This document shows, piece by piece, positions 7,702-15,280 of a stretch of 17,107 bases of DNA. The stretch is from positions 1-17,107 of the forward strand of contig JBDHTO010000015.1 of the NCBI GenBank assembly GCA_039808665.1, in the 5' to 3' direction. The position numbers and the translations under genes were made by a program. The notes below the pieces were generated by a model, which saw nothing but the letters and a program-made list of their open reading frames with translations, was not told where the DNA came from and ran no database searches. The stretch's first letter is position 1; every line of letters starts with the position of its first letter. Origin of the DNA: JBDHTO01 sp039808665 (lineage in GTDB: Bacteria > Pseudomonadota > Alphaproteobacteria > Paracaedibacterales > JAKBAR01).

Positions 7702-8826
7702 ATGTATCAGGTCCACACCCCTGAAGAAAAAGACGTGTCTATTCATACCAAGATTCAGAAATTCTCAGAATCTCTCACACGCTTCGACGCAAGACTCCGC
7801 GGTCTCGAAGCTCAATATAAATCACAAACTTCACGACCTTCATTCTTTCAAAACAATAGTATTATAAGAGGTTCACACATGCATTCACACCAATCTTTTC
7901 ATCAATTTCTACGCACAGGAGAGTCATCTTCCTTTTGTAAAGGTCTCTCCTCTTCAACAGCATCTGGAGTCATTACACTTCCCCAAATGCACCACGAGAT
8001 TGTTGAAAAAGCTCTCCCGAATTACTCACCACTCAGGAAGTTGGCACGCACAACACAAATCGCATCTGACTCCCTTGGACTTCTTATTGATCAGGGAAAT
8101 GGCGATGTAGGTTGGGTTTTGGAAAAAGATGAGAGAGAGGAAACCACCCCTCCAGAACTTGCAAAAATCAAAATTCAAACACATGAAATGTACGCACGTC
8201 CACGCGCCTCACAAAAACTTTTGGATGATGTGGGCATTGATTTGGAGTCATGGATCACCACAAAGATTGCATGGCAAATGGGAAGAATGGAGAATCAGGC
8301 CTTTATTCTTGGAAATGGTGAAGGAAAGCCAAAGGGGTTTTTGACTTACCCTCTCTGCAATGTGGGAAAGGGAACTTTTGGCACACTGGAATCACTCCCC
8401 ACAAAAAGTGATGGTGCTTTGGAAAATTCAGATGTTCTCATCGATCTTTTTCACAGTATGAAACCAGAGTATTTGGAGGGATCTGTTTGGCTCATGAGTC
8501 GCGCGACACTCAATATGGTGAGAAAGCTCAAGGATAAGCAAAACAACTACCTCTATCACATACCTGTCATATCTGGAGAGAAAGGAACACTTCTCGGACA
8601 TGAAGTCATCATTACTGATGATATGCCTGCACCCGAAAAAGATAGCATGAGCATTGTTTTTGCAAATTTTTCCCATGCCTATCACATCGTTGAAAGACAA
8701 GATATTCAAGTGCTTCGTGACCCCTATAGCGCAAAACCATACATAGAATTTTATGCCACAAAAAGAATTGGTGGCGATGTTATCAATTTTGACGCCATCA
8801 AGGTTTTAAGATTTTCCGCAGCATAA
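7702..8826 (+). CDS. HK97-fold major capsid protein
   Basis: A 374-aa major capsid protein of the HK97/GTA g5 type. Residues 1-~55 form a charged helical delta domain likely removed by the neighbouring protease. The mature shell protein would follow, with a polar serine-rich linker and then the family motifs. These include SGVITLPQMHHEIVEKAL, the RPRASQKLLDDVGIDLESWI block, IAWQMGRMENQAFILGNG, KPKGFL and the C-terminal RIGGDVINFDAIKVLRF. All are in one frame without damage. AGGAG lies 6 nt before the ATG. It is positioned third in the operon as in other HK97-type clusters. Confidence 0.95.
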   Translation: MYQVHTPEEKDVSIHTKIQKFSESLTRFDARLRGLEAQYKSQTSRPSFFQNNSIIRGSHMHSHQSFHQFLRTGESSSFCKGLSSSTASGVITLPQMHHEIVEKALPNYSPLRKLARTTQIASDSLGLLIDQGNGDVGWVLEKDEREETTPPELAKIKIQTHEMYARPRASQKLLDDVGIDLESWITTKIAWQMGRMENQAFILGNGEGKPKGFLTYPLCNVGKGTFGTLESLPTKSDGALENSDVLIDLFHSMKPEYLEGSVWLMSRATLNMVRKLKDKQNNYLYHIPVISGEKGTLLGHEVIITDDMPAPEKDSMSIVFANFSHAYHIVERQDIQVLRDPYSAKPYIEFYATKRIGGDVINFDAIKVLRFSAA

Positions 8827-8841
8827 ATGGGAGAAGTCCTC

Positions 8842-9372
8842 ATGTATACATGCATTGAGGAGGGGGATGGTCTTTCCATCTCTCTCCATCATATAAAATC
8901 ACACCTCAGACTCGATTCAAATCTTGAAGATGATTACCTTGAAAAACTCATTAAAACCGCCACAAAAAGCATTGAGAACTATCTCCAACGATCCCTTATT
9001 TTGAAAACTTGGAAATGCTTAATACCGAATCAAAATTCGGTAACAATCCACAACATCAAGCTTTATCACCCCCCTCTTTTTAATATTTTAAATGTTTGTG
9101 AGATTCTTTCAGAGACAGAAAAAAGAACGATTAAAAGGTATACCCTCACACCGCATACACATATTCCAACCCTTAGTGTTTATGGAAAAAGCATCGAGGT
9201 CACTTATAAAGCCGGTTACGGGGAAAATTATTTGAATATCCCAGAACCTCTCCAACAAGCAATTACTCTTCTTGTCGGAGAAATGTTTGAGAAACGTGTT
9301 GAATGTGTGGACGTTGTGAATGAGTCTGTGAAGTTTCTTCTTCAACCCTATAGGATTTTGCCATGCCTATAA
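8842..9372 (+). CDS. gp6-like head-tail connector protein (GTA g6 type)
   Basis: A 176-aa protein matching the phage gp6-like head-tail connector family, which forms a ring under the portal. The N-terminal LSISLHHIKSHLRLD block with an acidic DDYLEKLIKTATKSIENYL helix, and the later VTYKAGYG with PEPLQQAITLLVGEMFEKR, are the family hallmarks. The start is taken at 8842, where GGGAG (8829-8833) lies 8 nt upstream; an ATG at 8827, directly after the capsid stop, would add five residues but has no room for its own RBS. It overlaps the next gene by 10 nt. Confidence 0.88.
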   Translation: MYTCIEEGDGLSISLHHIKSHLRLDSNLEDDYLEKLIKTATKSIENYLQRSLILKTWKCLIPNQNSVTIHNIKLYHPPLFNILNVCEILSETEKRTIKRYTLTPHTHIPTLSVYGKSIEVTYKAGYGENYLNIPEPLQQAITLLVGEMFEKRVECVDVVNESVKFLLQPYRILPCL

Positions 9373-9722
9373 CCCTCAATGATTTCAAATATTCCATCGT
9401 CCTTTATGGATACAAAGACAAAGAAGATATCCATGGAAATATCCGAAGAAAACGAAGAAAAATAAAAACGGTATGGGCCGCCCTTAAGCCCAGCAACACG
9501 TCCGTTACCATAAAAAATATTCCTAAAAACACAGATGGCACCGTCACCTTTCAAAGGCCCTATCATCTTTACCTCCGTGAACACGTGAGTTTTGATGAAG
9601 TGGAATGGAGGGGGGAAATCTTTTTTCGTGCTTCATCCCTTCAGGAAGAGGGCGTTTTTCAAAAATGTCTCATCAGTCAATGCGAAGAAAAAGTGATAGG
9701 AACCCATTCATGCGAGAAGTAA
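9363..9722 (+). CDS. Head-tail adaptor protein (GTA g7 type)
   Basis: A 119-aa basic protein between the gp6-like connector and a tail-completion-like gene, the place where RcGTA and HK97-type phages carry the head-tail adaptor/stopper. It is predicted to be mainly beta: YSIVLYGYKDKEDIHGN, KTVWAALKPSN, TVTFQRPYHLYLR, then VEWRGEIFFRASSL. This is the order seen in adaptor folds, where an early KxVWA strand is characteristic. Residues 29-35 are very basic (RKRRKIK). The assignment rests on position and this pattern rather than on strong motifs. It overlaps both neighbours by about 10 nt. Confidence 0.65.
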   Translation: MPITLNDFKYSIVLYGYKDKEDIHGNIRRKRRKIKTVWAALKPSNTSVTIKNIPKNTDGTVTFQRPYHLYLREHVSFDEVEWRGEIFFRASSLQEEGVFQKCLISQCEEKVIGTHSCEK

Positions 9723-10084
9723 ATTTTTTTAAAACATTACTGGAAGAAACACGCCAAAACAATTTCAACATGTTCACCACTCTCCCCTCCAAAACGAAAT
9801 TTCCAGCGTGGGAATGTGATCTTTTGGAATCAAAAACCTATGAAGATCATGTGATTTTTAAAATCCAAATAAGGGGATATTTTAAAGATTTAAACAAGGA
9901 TGAACACATCCGGGAAAAAGAGCGTCTCAAAGATTTTTTGCACACGCACCTTCTTTCATTTAAAAACACAAAAAGTTATAGCCTTCAACTTTTGAATGAA
10001 AAATTTCTACCTCGAGAGAAGGGAGAATTACAAACCCTACAAAGCGAGTGGTTATTCCTGCTAAGACACAAACCCACAAAATAA
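9710..10084 (+). CDS. Probable tail-completion/terminator protein (GTA g8 position)
   Basis: A 124-aa protein in the position of RcGTA g8 (DUF3168-like tail terminator). The start is placed at 9710 because a TAGGA lies 8 nt upstream, and longer in-frame starts (9605, 9665, 9680) sit inside the adaptor gene and give unlike-protein sequence. The core PAWECDLLESKTYEDHVIF, followed by KIQIRGYFKD and an amphipathic helix (KERLKDFLHTHLLSFKN), fits the strand-strand-helix pattern of that family. I see no diagnostic motif, so function rests on context. It overlaps the adaptor by 13 nt, and a good RBS for the next small ORF follows its stop. Confidence 0.5.
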   Translation: MREVNFFKTLLEETRQNNFNMFTTLPSKTKFPAWECDLLESKTYEDHVIFKIQIRGYFKDLNKDEHIREKERLKDFLHTHLLSFKNTKSYSLQLLNEKFLPREKGELQTLQSEWLFLLRHKPTK

Positions 10085-10099
10085 ATAAGGAGTCAAAAT

Positions 10100-10207
10100 A
10101 TGAATGGCTACGATCCAGATCGTTCTTTTGAAGATCTCTTAGAAAGCTTTTTATGTCAACAAAAAGGGCGTATTTATCCCTTTCCAAACTGGGCACTGGA
10201 ATTTTAA
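10100..10207 (+). CDS. Small ORF (35 aa) in the tail region
   Basis: ATG at 10100 preceded by AAGGAG, 15 nt after the previous stop, and TAA at 10205. The peptide starts MNGYDPDRSFEDLLESFL and ends IYPFPNWALEF; it is acidic, then aromatic. The strong RBS and the 2-nt gap to the next gene (ATG at 10210, which has only a weak RBS) suggest it is translated and coupled to that gene. RcGTA has a very small gene (g10.1) at a comparable tail position, but I see no sequence resemblance. It could be a remnant of a longer tail gene. Confidence 0.5.
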   Translation: MNGYDPDRSFEDLLESFLCQQKGRIYPFPNWALEF

Positions 10208-10209
10208 AC

Positions 10210-10710
10210 ATGTACAAAGAATCACTGCTTATTATTGAGGGGGCACACTTCCCTACATTTTCCCTAAGAGGATGTATCCAGGAAATTATGCCCGCACAAA
10301 AACCTTATCCCTTTACGCGCACCGTTAACGGTGATCTCATTTATCTTGGTAAAGAAAACGATCAAAAATACATTTCAAAAATATCTTGTACAGATGAATC
10401 TTTTCCAGGCATATCCCATCTTTGCCAAGGAGATATCGTCAATATCCACTCTATTATTTCTTTCTCTCAACCGCTTTTGGAGGGAAACTGCGTCCTATCT
10501 CGGCTTCCTGTACCGGGATCAATCGTGGTCAAAGATAAAAATGGAGACAAGATAGCTTTTGAAATAACCGATAAAGATTTGTCAACCACATCAGAGGAGG
10601 GAAGCGTATGCTATAGACCTTTTTTGACCATGTGCATCACTAACTTCTCCTACCGATTTGATGAGTGGGAAAACAAGGCGGGGTGGTGTATTGAGCTTGA
10701 GGAGGTTTAG
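10210..10710 (+). CDS. Putative phage tail protein (166 aa), unknown role
   Basis: A 166-aa protein with start at 10210, 2 nt after the stop of the 35-codon ORF; a longer in-frame start at 10153 would overlap that ORF fully and has no RBS. It is beta-rich: FPTFSLRGCIQEIMPAQ, RTVNGDLIYLG, KYISKISCTDESFPGISHLC, GDIVNIHSIISF, then FLTMCITNFSYRFDEWENKAGWCIELEEV. The pairing of a TVNGxL strand with an SxISCTD strand recalls, from memory, a small tail-associated protein of alphaproteobacterial prophages, but I cannot name a family. It is the last gene of the first particle operon and ends 4 nt from the stop of the convergent transporter gene. Confidence 0.55.
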   Translation: MYKESLLIIEGAHFPTFSLRGCIQEIMPAQKPYPFTRTVNGDLIYLGKENDQKYISKISCTDESFPGISHLCQGDIVNIHSIISFSQPLLEGNCVLSRLPVPGSIVVKDKNGDKIAFEITDKDLSTTSEEGSVCYRPFLTMCITNFSYRFDEWENKAGWCIELEEV

Positions 10711-10714
10711 GAGT

Positions 10715-11704
10715 TTAGGCTTTTGCGCGCTTCTCTTTATACATTTCCCGGTAGGTAATATAAAAGTTGCTGGCGATAATAATGCTGCCCCCCACAAGGA
10801 GCCAAAACTGAGGAATCTCATGAAACAAAAAGAATCCAAAGGCCGCAGAAAACAAAAGCTCTGTATAACGAAATGGCATGAGACCAGAAGCATCAGTTGC
10901 AGAGAAAGCCCTAAACAAACAAACCTGAATCATATTCGCACCTACACCCAAAAGTGCCAGAAAACCCAGTTCTGACAACGAGGGCATCACCCAAAACCAA
11001 GGCAGGACAAGTCCTGCAATCAAAGTTGTTCCAAGACCAAAGTAAAAAAGCATGGTTAAGGTATGCTCTTTACTCACCATAAACTTTGCCTGGATATCGA
11101 GGAGGGAAAAAAGAAACGCCGCCGTAATGGGAACAAGGGCCACTTTTTGAAATGCTTCGGTACCAGGCTGAACAATAATCAAAAGACCCGCAAACCCAAA
11201 AAGTGTTGCAATCCACCTTCCAGAATCCACTCTCTCTTTGAGGAAAAAAGAAGCGAGAATCAACACAAAAAATGGCTCGGCAAACATAATCGTTGTGTTT
11301 TCGGAAAGAGGCATGAGGTTCACAGAAAAGCAGGTTGCAGCAATCGCACCAGCACCAATCAACGCCCTCAATAAATGCTGCATAGGCCGTGTGGTTTTAA
11401 AAAGCGCCACACCACGAGGCAGCATAAAAGGCAAGACAACAATCATGCTAAAAAAGAATCGAAAAAATACGATTTCAACAGGGTGAATTCTTTCCCCCAA
11501 GGAACGCATCAATACATCGTTAGTCACACTTGTAAGGCAAATCATCAGCGCCCAAAAAACACCTTGAATATATCCTCTTTGGAAAAACCAACGCACCCCT
11601 GGAATGGCATCAATAAGTTCTGCAACCTTTCCAGTAATCGTCAACTCAGGTTTTATAGGAGGCAAATCAGACTCATTTGCCTTGGCAAGATTTGTATGTG
11701 TCAT
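10715..11704 (-). CDS. DMT-superfamily (EamA) transporter
   Basis: A 329-aa inner-membrane protein with about 10 hydrophobic helices in two EamA repeats (about residues 45-180 and 190-320), after a soluble N-terminal extension of some 44 residues. Typical EamA stretches are PVEIVFFRFFFSMIVVLPF, the MPLSENTTIMFAEPFFVLIL helix with FFLKERV after it, GFAGLLIIVQPG, and PFRYTELLFSAAFGFFLFHE in the second repeat. Substrates of the family are metabolites or amino-acid-like compounds; some intracellular Alphaproteobacteria use a member to import S-adenosylmethionine, a possibility only. The gene lies antisense inside the particle cluster. Its ATG has no Shine-Dalgarno, so the true start could lie elsewhere. 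Stops of this gene and the 166-aa gene are 4 nt apart. Confidence 0.88.
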   Translation of the reverse strand: MTHTNLAKANESDLPPIKPELTITGKVAELIDAIPGVRWFFQRGYIQGVFWALMICLTSVTNDVLMRSLGERIHPVEIVFFRFFFSMIVVLPFMLPRGVALFKTTRPMQHLLRALIGAGAIAATCFSVNLMPLSENTTIMFAEPFFVLILASFFLKERVDSGRWIATLFGFAGLLIIVQPGTEAFQKVALVPITAAFLFSLLDIQAKFMVSKEHTLTMLFYFGLGTTLIAGLVLPWFWVMPSLSELGFLALLGVGANMIQVCLFRAFSATDASGLMPFRYTELLFSAAFGFFLFHEIPQFWLLVGGSIIIASNFYITYREMYKEKRAKA

Positions 11705-11753
11705 GGAGGAAAAATCAAGATTCTATCAGCATACAACATATGTAGAGCGTTTG

Positions 11754-11781
11754 TTGATCAATGTCGAGGGGTTTTCATAAT
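11754..11781 (+). promoter_or_regulatory. Candidate promoter of the second particle operon
   Basis: In the 101-nt divergent gap, TTGATC (11754-11759) and CATAAT (11776-11781) are separated by 16 nt. Transcription would begin near 11788, with AAGGA (11794-11798) 7 nt before the ATG at 11806. The -35 box lies in a small palindrome, TTGATCAA. Confidence 0.5.
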
Positions 11782-11805
11782 CATTTTTCAATAAAGGAAA
11801 AAGAC

Positions 11806-13434
11806 ATGTCTTACTTTTTTTCATGGGTCAAAAAAGGCCATATTTTTGACACTGATAACATCAAAAAAGAAAAATCTCATATTTTTTCGTTTACCCTCAC
11901 ACAAAGAGAAGGCGAGGCCGCACTTCTCAGTTTACTGATCGATCAGTATAAGTTTTCTCCACATAAACATCTTTTCTTTTGGTGGGAAAACAGCAAAAAC
12001 TCAAAAGAACTTCAGCTTTTATTCCACGGATCCCTCACAAATATTCCCTTTCAAAATCAAGAGGGACTTTGGAAACTTGATTTTATTTCGCATATTGATC
12101 AGGAATCACTCGAATTATTATGCACTGCAAATAGCACTCACAGAAATATGGAAGATCTTTTTTTCCCTGAAAAGAAGAGTTCCACGAGCTTTCTTGAATC
12201 CACCCCCTCTCTTATTGAGTTCAATAGAACGGATGGAAAAGCTTTACTTTCCCCCATCACAAAGGGCCTTAATGTTCACCCACTCACCAACATTTTTAAA
12301 AAAAATCACACCATTAAAGTCACACATCAACCCGTTGAAGCGGTTGCTGTGGACATCGATACCACATGGATTCAAAAGGATTTTGGGGAAGTTGATATTT
12401 CATCTGCCCTTGCCCATGCCTTTTCAAAAGGAATGATCAATACCTACTCCGGTAACCATTTTCAGGCATCATTTCCCAAACCTGGAGATAAAATCGGCGC
12501 CAAAAGAGGTCGCTCTGGATGCAGACTTGTAGAATCCATCATTGAGGAAATTGATCCCCCAGAAACGGGCGTCCTAGAAGTTTACCCACGCGTTTCCCCA
12601 TTTTTTCCTCAAAAAAACAAACATGGGGAGATCCAAGATGTGCAGATTGAGCGCTCATGGTTCAAAGCGGCTCTCTTCATAGAGTGGTGTTATGAGCAAA
12701 AGCGCAAGGAGAATTTTAGGTTCACACTCTCTCACACACAAAAAACGCATCCTCACACAAAAAAAATGAAATTCTCCCTTCATTCTCTCCCTGAGAAAAC
12801 GGGGGGAAGCTTTTTCAAATCTGAGAGGGGATTACAAGCCGCACAGTATGCACTCCTTCTTGCAAAGACATATCTCCAGGCATCTAAGAGATGTGTTGAG
12901 ATCACATGTGAAATCCCCATCAAAGATGGGTTTTCCCTCACCACATACTCGGTCATCGATATTGCGTGTCTTTTAAAAAAGGAAAAGCCCACATTTGCCA
13001 AAGTCATTGAATATAAACTGATTCAAAATGGATCTTTGGGTATATGCAAAATCCGAGCTGCACTTTGCCTTAGCGAGATTTTCAGTGATAAAGAAAAAGA
13101 AGAAGATTTTGTGGAAATCCACGACTTTTTTGCGCCTCTTCAAAATATCACCCCGCGTGGCATCCCTGACACCCAATCTCTTCATACAATTGATCTTGTC
13201 AAAAATATTACGATCAAAAACCCACCTGAGTTGCAAGAAGAAATCATGACAAACTCCTCCCCTCATGAAAACTTTGATGTGTTGGAGACTCTTAAAAAGC
13301 ATCCCACTTCCTTTGAGATTACACTTCAAGATTTACGCACAGAAAGTGTCCTCGAAGAAGATATCGATTTGGGCACATTACATGTTAAATCAAAGCCCCT
13401 TTTAATTGCAGGAGATAATGAAGATGCGTATTGA
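11806..13434 (+). CDS. Large putative tail/baseplate protein (542 aa)
   Basis: The start is placed at 11806 (MSYFFSWV) because of a good RBS (AAGGA, 7 nt); the upstream in-frame ATG at 11761 would lie before the candidate transcription start. The 542-aa product is soluble. A central block (SWFKAALFIEWCYEQKRKEN, then GLQAAQYALLLAKTYLQA with an EITCEIPIKDG strand after it) resembles, from memory, large tail-hub-like proteins of rhizobial prophages in which a helical AAxYALLLA segment precedes a beta domain. The C-terminal ~80 residues are acidic (LHTIDLVKN, then TLQDLRTESVLEEDIDLG) and may bind a partner. No transmembrane helix or coiled coil of tape-measure type is visible. It overlaps the next gene by 11 nt. 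Exact function unknown. Confidence 0.6.
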   Translation: MSYFFSWVKKGHIFDTDNIKKEKSHIFSFTLTQREGEAALLSLLIDQYKFSPHKHLFFWWENSKNSKELQLLFHGSLTNIPFQNQEGLWKLDFISHIDQESLELLCTANSTHRNMEDLFFPEKKSSTSFLESTPSLIEFNRTDGKALLSPITKGLNVHPLTNIFKKNHTIKVTHQPVEAVAVDIDTTWIQKDFGEVDISSALAHAFSKGMINTYSGNHFQASFPKPGDKIGAKRGRSGCRLVESIIEEIDPPETGVLEVYPRVSPFFPQKNKHGEIQDVQIERSWFKAALFIEWCYEQKRKENFRFTLSHTQKTHPHTKKMKFSLHSLPEKTGGSFFKSERGLQAAQYALLLAKTYLQASKRCVEITCEIPIKDGFSLTTYSVIDIACLLKKEKPTFAKVIEYKLIQNGSLGICKIRAALCLSEIFSDKEKEEDFVEIHDFFAPLQNITPRGIPDTQSLHTIDLVKNITIKNPPELQEEIMTNSSPHENFDVLETLKKHPTSFEITLQDLRTESVLEEDIDLGTLHVKSKPLLIAGDNEDAY

Positions 13435-14320
13435 AAAAAGAATGCGCCCACTTATTTTGGCACGCGCAGATAATGTTCAGGTAGATGGGAAAAGTGCAAC
13501 TCTTATCACAACTGAGGAACCCTTTTTAACCTCTCAATATGTGGAAATTAATGATGGTCACTTCTCTTACTATAAACCCTTTGAACCAGATCTTATTAAA
13601 TTAAGATGCCGCATTGACATGGAGGAGGCTCCCCCTATGAATGCCACTTTCTCAAGAAATGGAGAACTTTTTGAGTCGATTCCTCTTACCATGCCTCGAA
13701 GAAAAATTATCAAAGAAATGCGTGTTGTTTTCACCGGTCACGGATCATTTTTTCATGACCCCTTATGGTTCACTTTTATGGGGAAAAAGCTGAATGGTAA
13801 TATGTCAATTGACATAGAAGATCTTTGCCTACATGTCAAAAAATTTCACCTTTTTCCCGATGCCCTTCACTCTGGAATGAGAAAAACAAAAGAGGGACAT
13901 TTTTATGACGCCACACAAGCCATTGATGTTATGCCCATTTTTGAAGCGGGGTGCGGCGTTCGAGACAATGCTGGAATTGATGAATTCCATCAGTATTTTG
14001 TCACCGTAAGAGGCAAAGATAAGAAAACAACTCTCCAAGTTTATAACGTACAGACTTTATTTGATAGAGGTCTTGCCATACACGGAAAACCCTTCATCCA
14101 AGAGTCAAAAGAACTTGGTAAATGCCTTTTAATTCGGGCACCTCATAGTGAAGGCCAATATACAAAACTTGATGATGATATTATCCATGGCGCCATTAAA
14201 ATTGAACTTGAGTATAAAAAAAGTTTCGGCGTCACCAAACACATATACCAGTCCTATGCCATTGAACAACAAGGCACCACAGAATTTGTAGAAATCTTAT
14301 TTTGGAAGGAAAGAAAATGA
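13424..14320 (+). CDS. Putative tail protein, possibly tip or fibre (298 aa)
   Basis: A 298-aa protein of unknown family. The start at 13424 (MRIEKRMRPL) has AGGAG 9 nt upstream; ATG at 13418 and TTG at 13406 are closer to the RBS and less likely. The sequence reads as mostly beta strands: SATLITTEEPFLTSQYVEIN, FEPDLIKLRCRIDM, MRVVFTGHGSFF, YFVTVRGKDKKTTLQVYN, and IKIELEYKKSFG near the end, with no signal peptide or membrane segment. Being the last structural gene before the lysis genes, it is in the usual place for a tail tip or receptor-contact protein, which is inference from order alone. It overlaps the hydrolase gene by 4 nt (ATGA). Confidence 0.5.
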   Translation: MRIEKRMRPLILARADNVQVDGKSATLITTEEPFLTSQYVEINDGHFSYYKPFEPDLIKLRCRIDMEEAPPMNATFSRNGELFESIPLTMPRRKIIKEMRVVFTGHGSFFHDPLWFTFMGKKLNGNMSIDIEDLCLHVKKFHLFPDALHSGMRKTKEGHFYDATQAIDVMPIFEAGCGVRDNAGIDEFHQYFVTVRGKDKKTTLQVYNVQTLFDRGLAIHGKPFIQESKELGKCLLIRAPHSEGQYTKLDDDIIHGAIKIELEYKKSFGVTKHIYQSYAIEQQGTTEFVEILFWKERK

Positions 14321-14739
14321 TCAGAGAAGAAGATATCGACATCACGGCACGTACAATTTTTGGTGAAGCGCGCGGAGAATATGCCTGCAAAGATGGTGGG
14401 ATCAGCGCACTTATTGCTGTTGCAAACGTTATTCACAACCGTTTTTTACAAGGACGATTTGGAAAAAATTACCAAGATATCTGCATGAAACCTTTTCAAT
14501 TCTCCTGCTGGAATACGAACGATCCCAATCGAATCATCATTGAAAATATTGACCAGAAATTACCCCTTTTTAAAATATGTAGGGATGTTGCGGAAAATGT
14601 TTTAGGAGAGCATTGGCCCGATCTTACAAAGGGAAGTGACCACTATCATACGAAAGATATTTATCCGTACTGGTCTGTTAAAAAGACACCCGAGGTCACC
14701 ATTGGACGTCACCATTTCTACAAATTAGGAGGGAGATAA
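14317..14739 (+). CDS. SleB-type cell wall hydrolase (Hydrolase_2)
   Basis: A 140-aa protein of the Hydrolase_2/SleB family, which cleaves peptidoglycan. Family signatures are visible: ARTIFGEARGE near the N-terminus with the presumed catalytic Glu17, AVANVIHNR (34-42), QFSCW (61-65), GSDHYH (106-111) and the C-terminal HHFYKL. There is no signal peptide or anchor, so it needs a holin to reach the wall, and a holin gene follows directly. The start at 14317 (ATGA overlap with the previous stop) is preferred over an upstream in-frame ATG at 14302, as it has GAAGGAAAG in front. Probable endolysin of the particle system. Confidence 0.88.
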   Translation: MIREEDIDITARTIFGEARGEYACKDGGISALIAVANVIHNRFLQGRFGKNYQDICMKPFQFSCWNTNDPNRIIIENIDQKLPLFKICRDVAENVLGEHWPDLTKGSDHYHTKDIYPYWSVKKTPEVTIGRHHFYKLGGR

Positions 14740-14740
14740 A

Positions 14741-15277
14741 ATGGCGATCCCTCTTCTTGCCGCGGCCATTGGGCTCGCTCAATTTGCTCCAACAATTAGT
14801 CGCTGGATCGGTGGAAAACGTGCTGAAGAAATGGCGCAAAAAGTTGTAGACATTGCAAACAACGTCACGGATTCCCTTGATCCTGAAACAGCTATCCAAA
14901 AACTCTCTGAAAATCAAAAAATGCTCTTTGAGTTTCAAAAATCTGTGATCGAGCTTGACGCAAGATACACAGAAATGGAATACCAAGATCGTCAAGATGC
15001 CCGTAACAGGGATATCGCTTTGCTAAAATATGGGAATCGAAATCATCGTGCCGATATTATGGTAATCGCAGCGGCACTAGGACTTGTGCTTTGTCTTATG
15101 TCACTTGCCTATTATTCCGGAGAGTTACCCGGCGAGGCCGTTGGGATCATCTCTACTATTGCGGGAATTTTTGGGGCATGTCTGAAGGATGCTTATGCTT
15201 TTGAATTTGGGTCATCCCGTGGTAGCAAAGATAAAGACTCTACTGTTGCAACACTTTTGGATTCCCATAGGAAATAG
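14741..15277 (+). CDS. GTA-type three-TM holin
   Basis: A 178-aa membrane protein that fits the GTA holin 3TM family (PF11351), which permeabilises the inner membrane so that endolysin can escape and particles are released. Segments: hydrophobic N-terminal stretch (2-18), a long soluble helical region (25-100, with RAEEMAQKVVDIANNVTD and the polar QDRQDARNRDIAL), TM2 (~105-125) and TM3 (~133-150). The polar C-terminal tail contains FEFGSSRGSKDKD, a typical end for this family. GGAGGGAGA lies just upstream and only 1 nt separates it from the hydrolase stop. The downstream HD-protein gene begins 3 nt after its stop. Confidence 0.87.
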   Translation: MAIPLLAAAIGLAQFAPTISRWIGGKRAEEMAQKVVDIANNVTDSLDPETAIQKLSENQKMLFEFQKSVIELDARYTEMEYQDRQDARNRDIALLKYGNRNHRADIMVIAAALGLVLCLMSLAYYSGELPGEAVGIISTIAGIFGACLKDAYAFEFGSSRGSKDKDSTVATLLDSHRK

Positions 15278-15280
15278 ATC

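Noticed and set aside
9605..9709. N-terminal extension of the tail-completion-like protein
   Set aside because: It lies inside the adaptor gene, reads as an arginine/serine-rich shadow frame and has no RBS, unlike the start at 9710.
11761..11805. N-terminal extension of the 542-aa protein from the ATG at 11761
   Set aside because: It overlaps the candidate promoter and lacks an RBS; the ATG at 11806 has one.
12973..13329. Minus-strand ORF of 118 codons opposite the 542-aa tail gene
   Set aside because: Its FFFFFF and KCNLKG-type runs reflect reverse reading of lysine-rich codons; no RBS or motifs.
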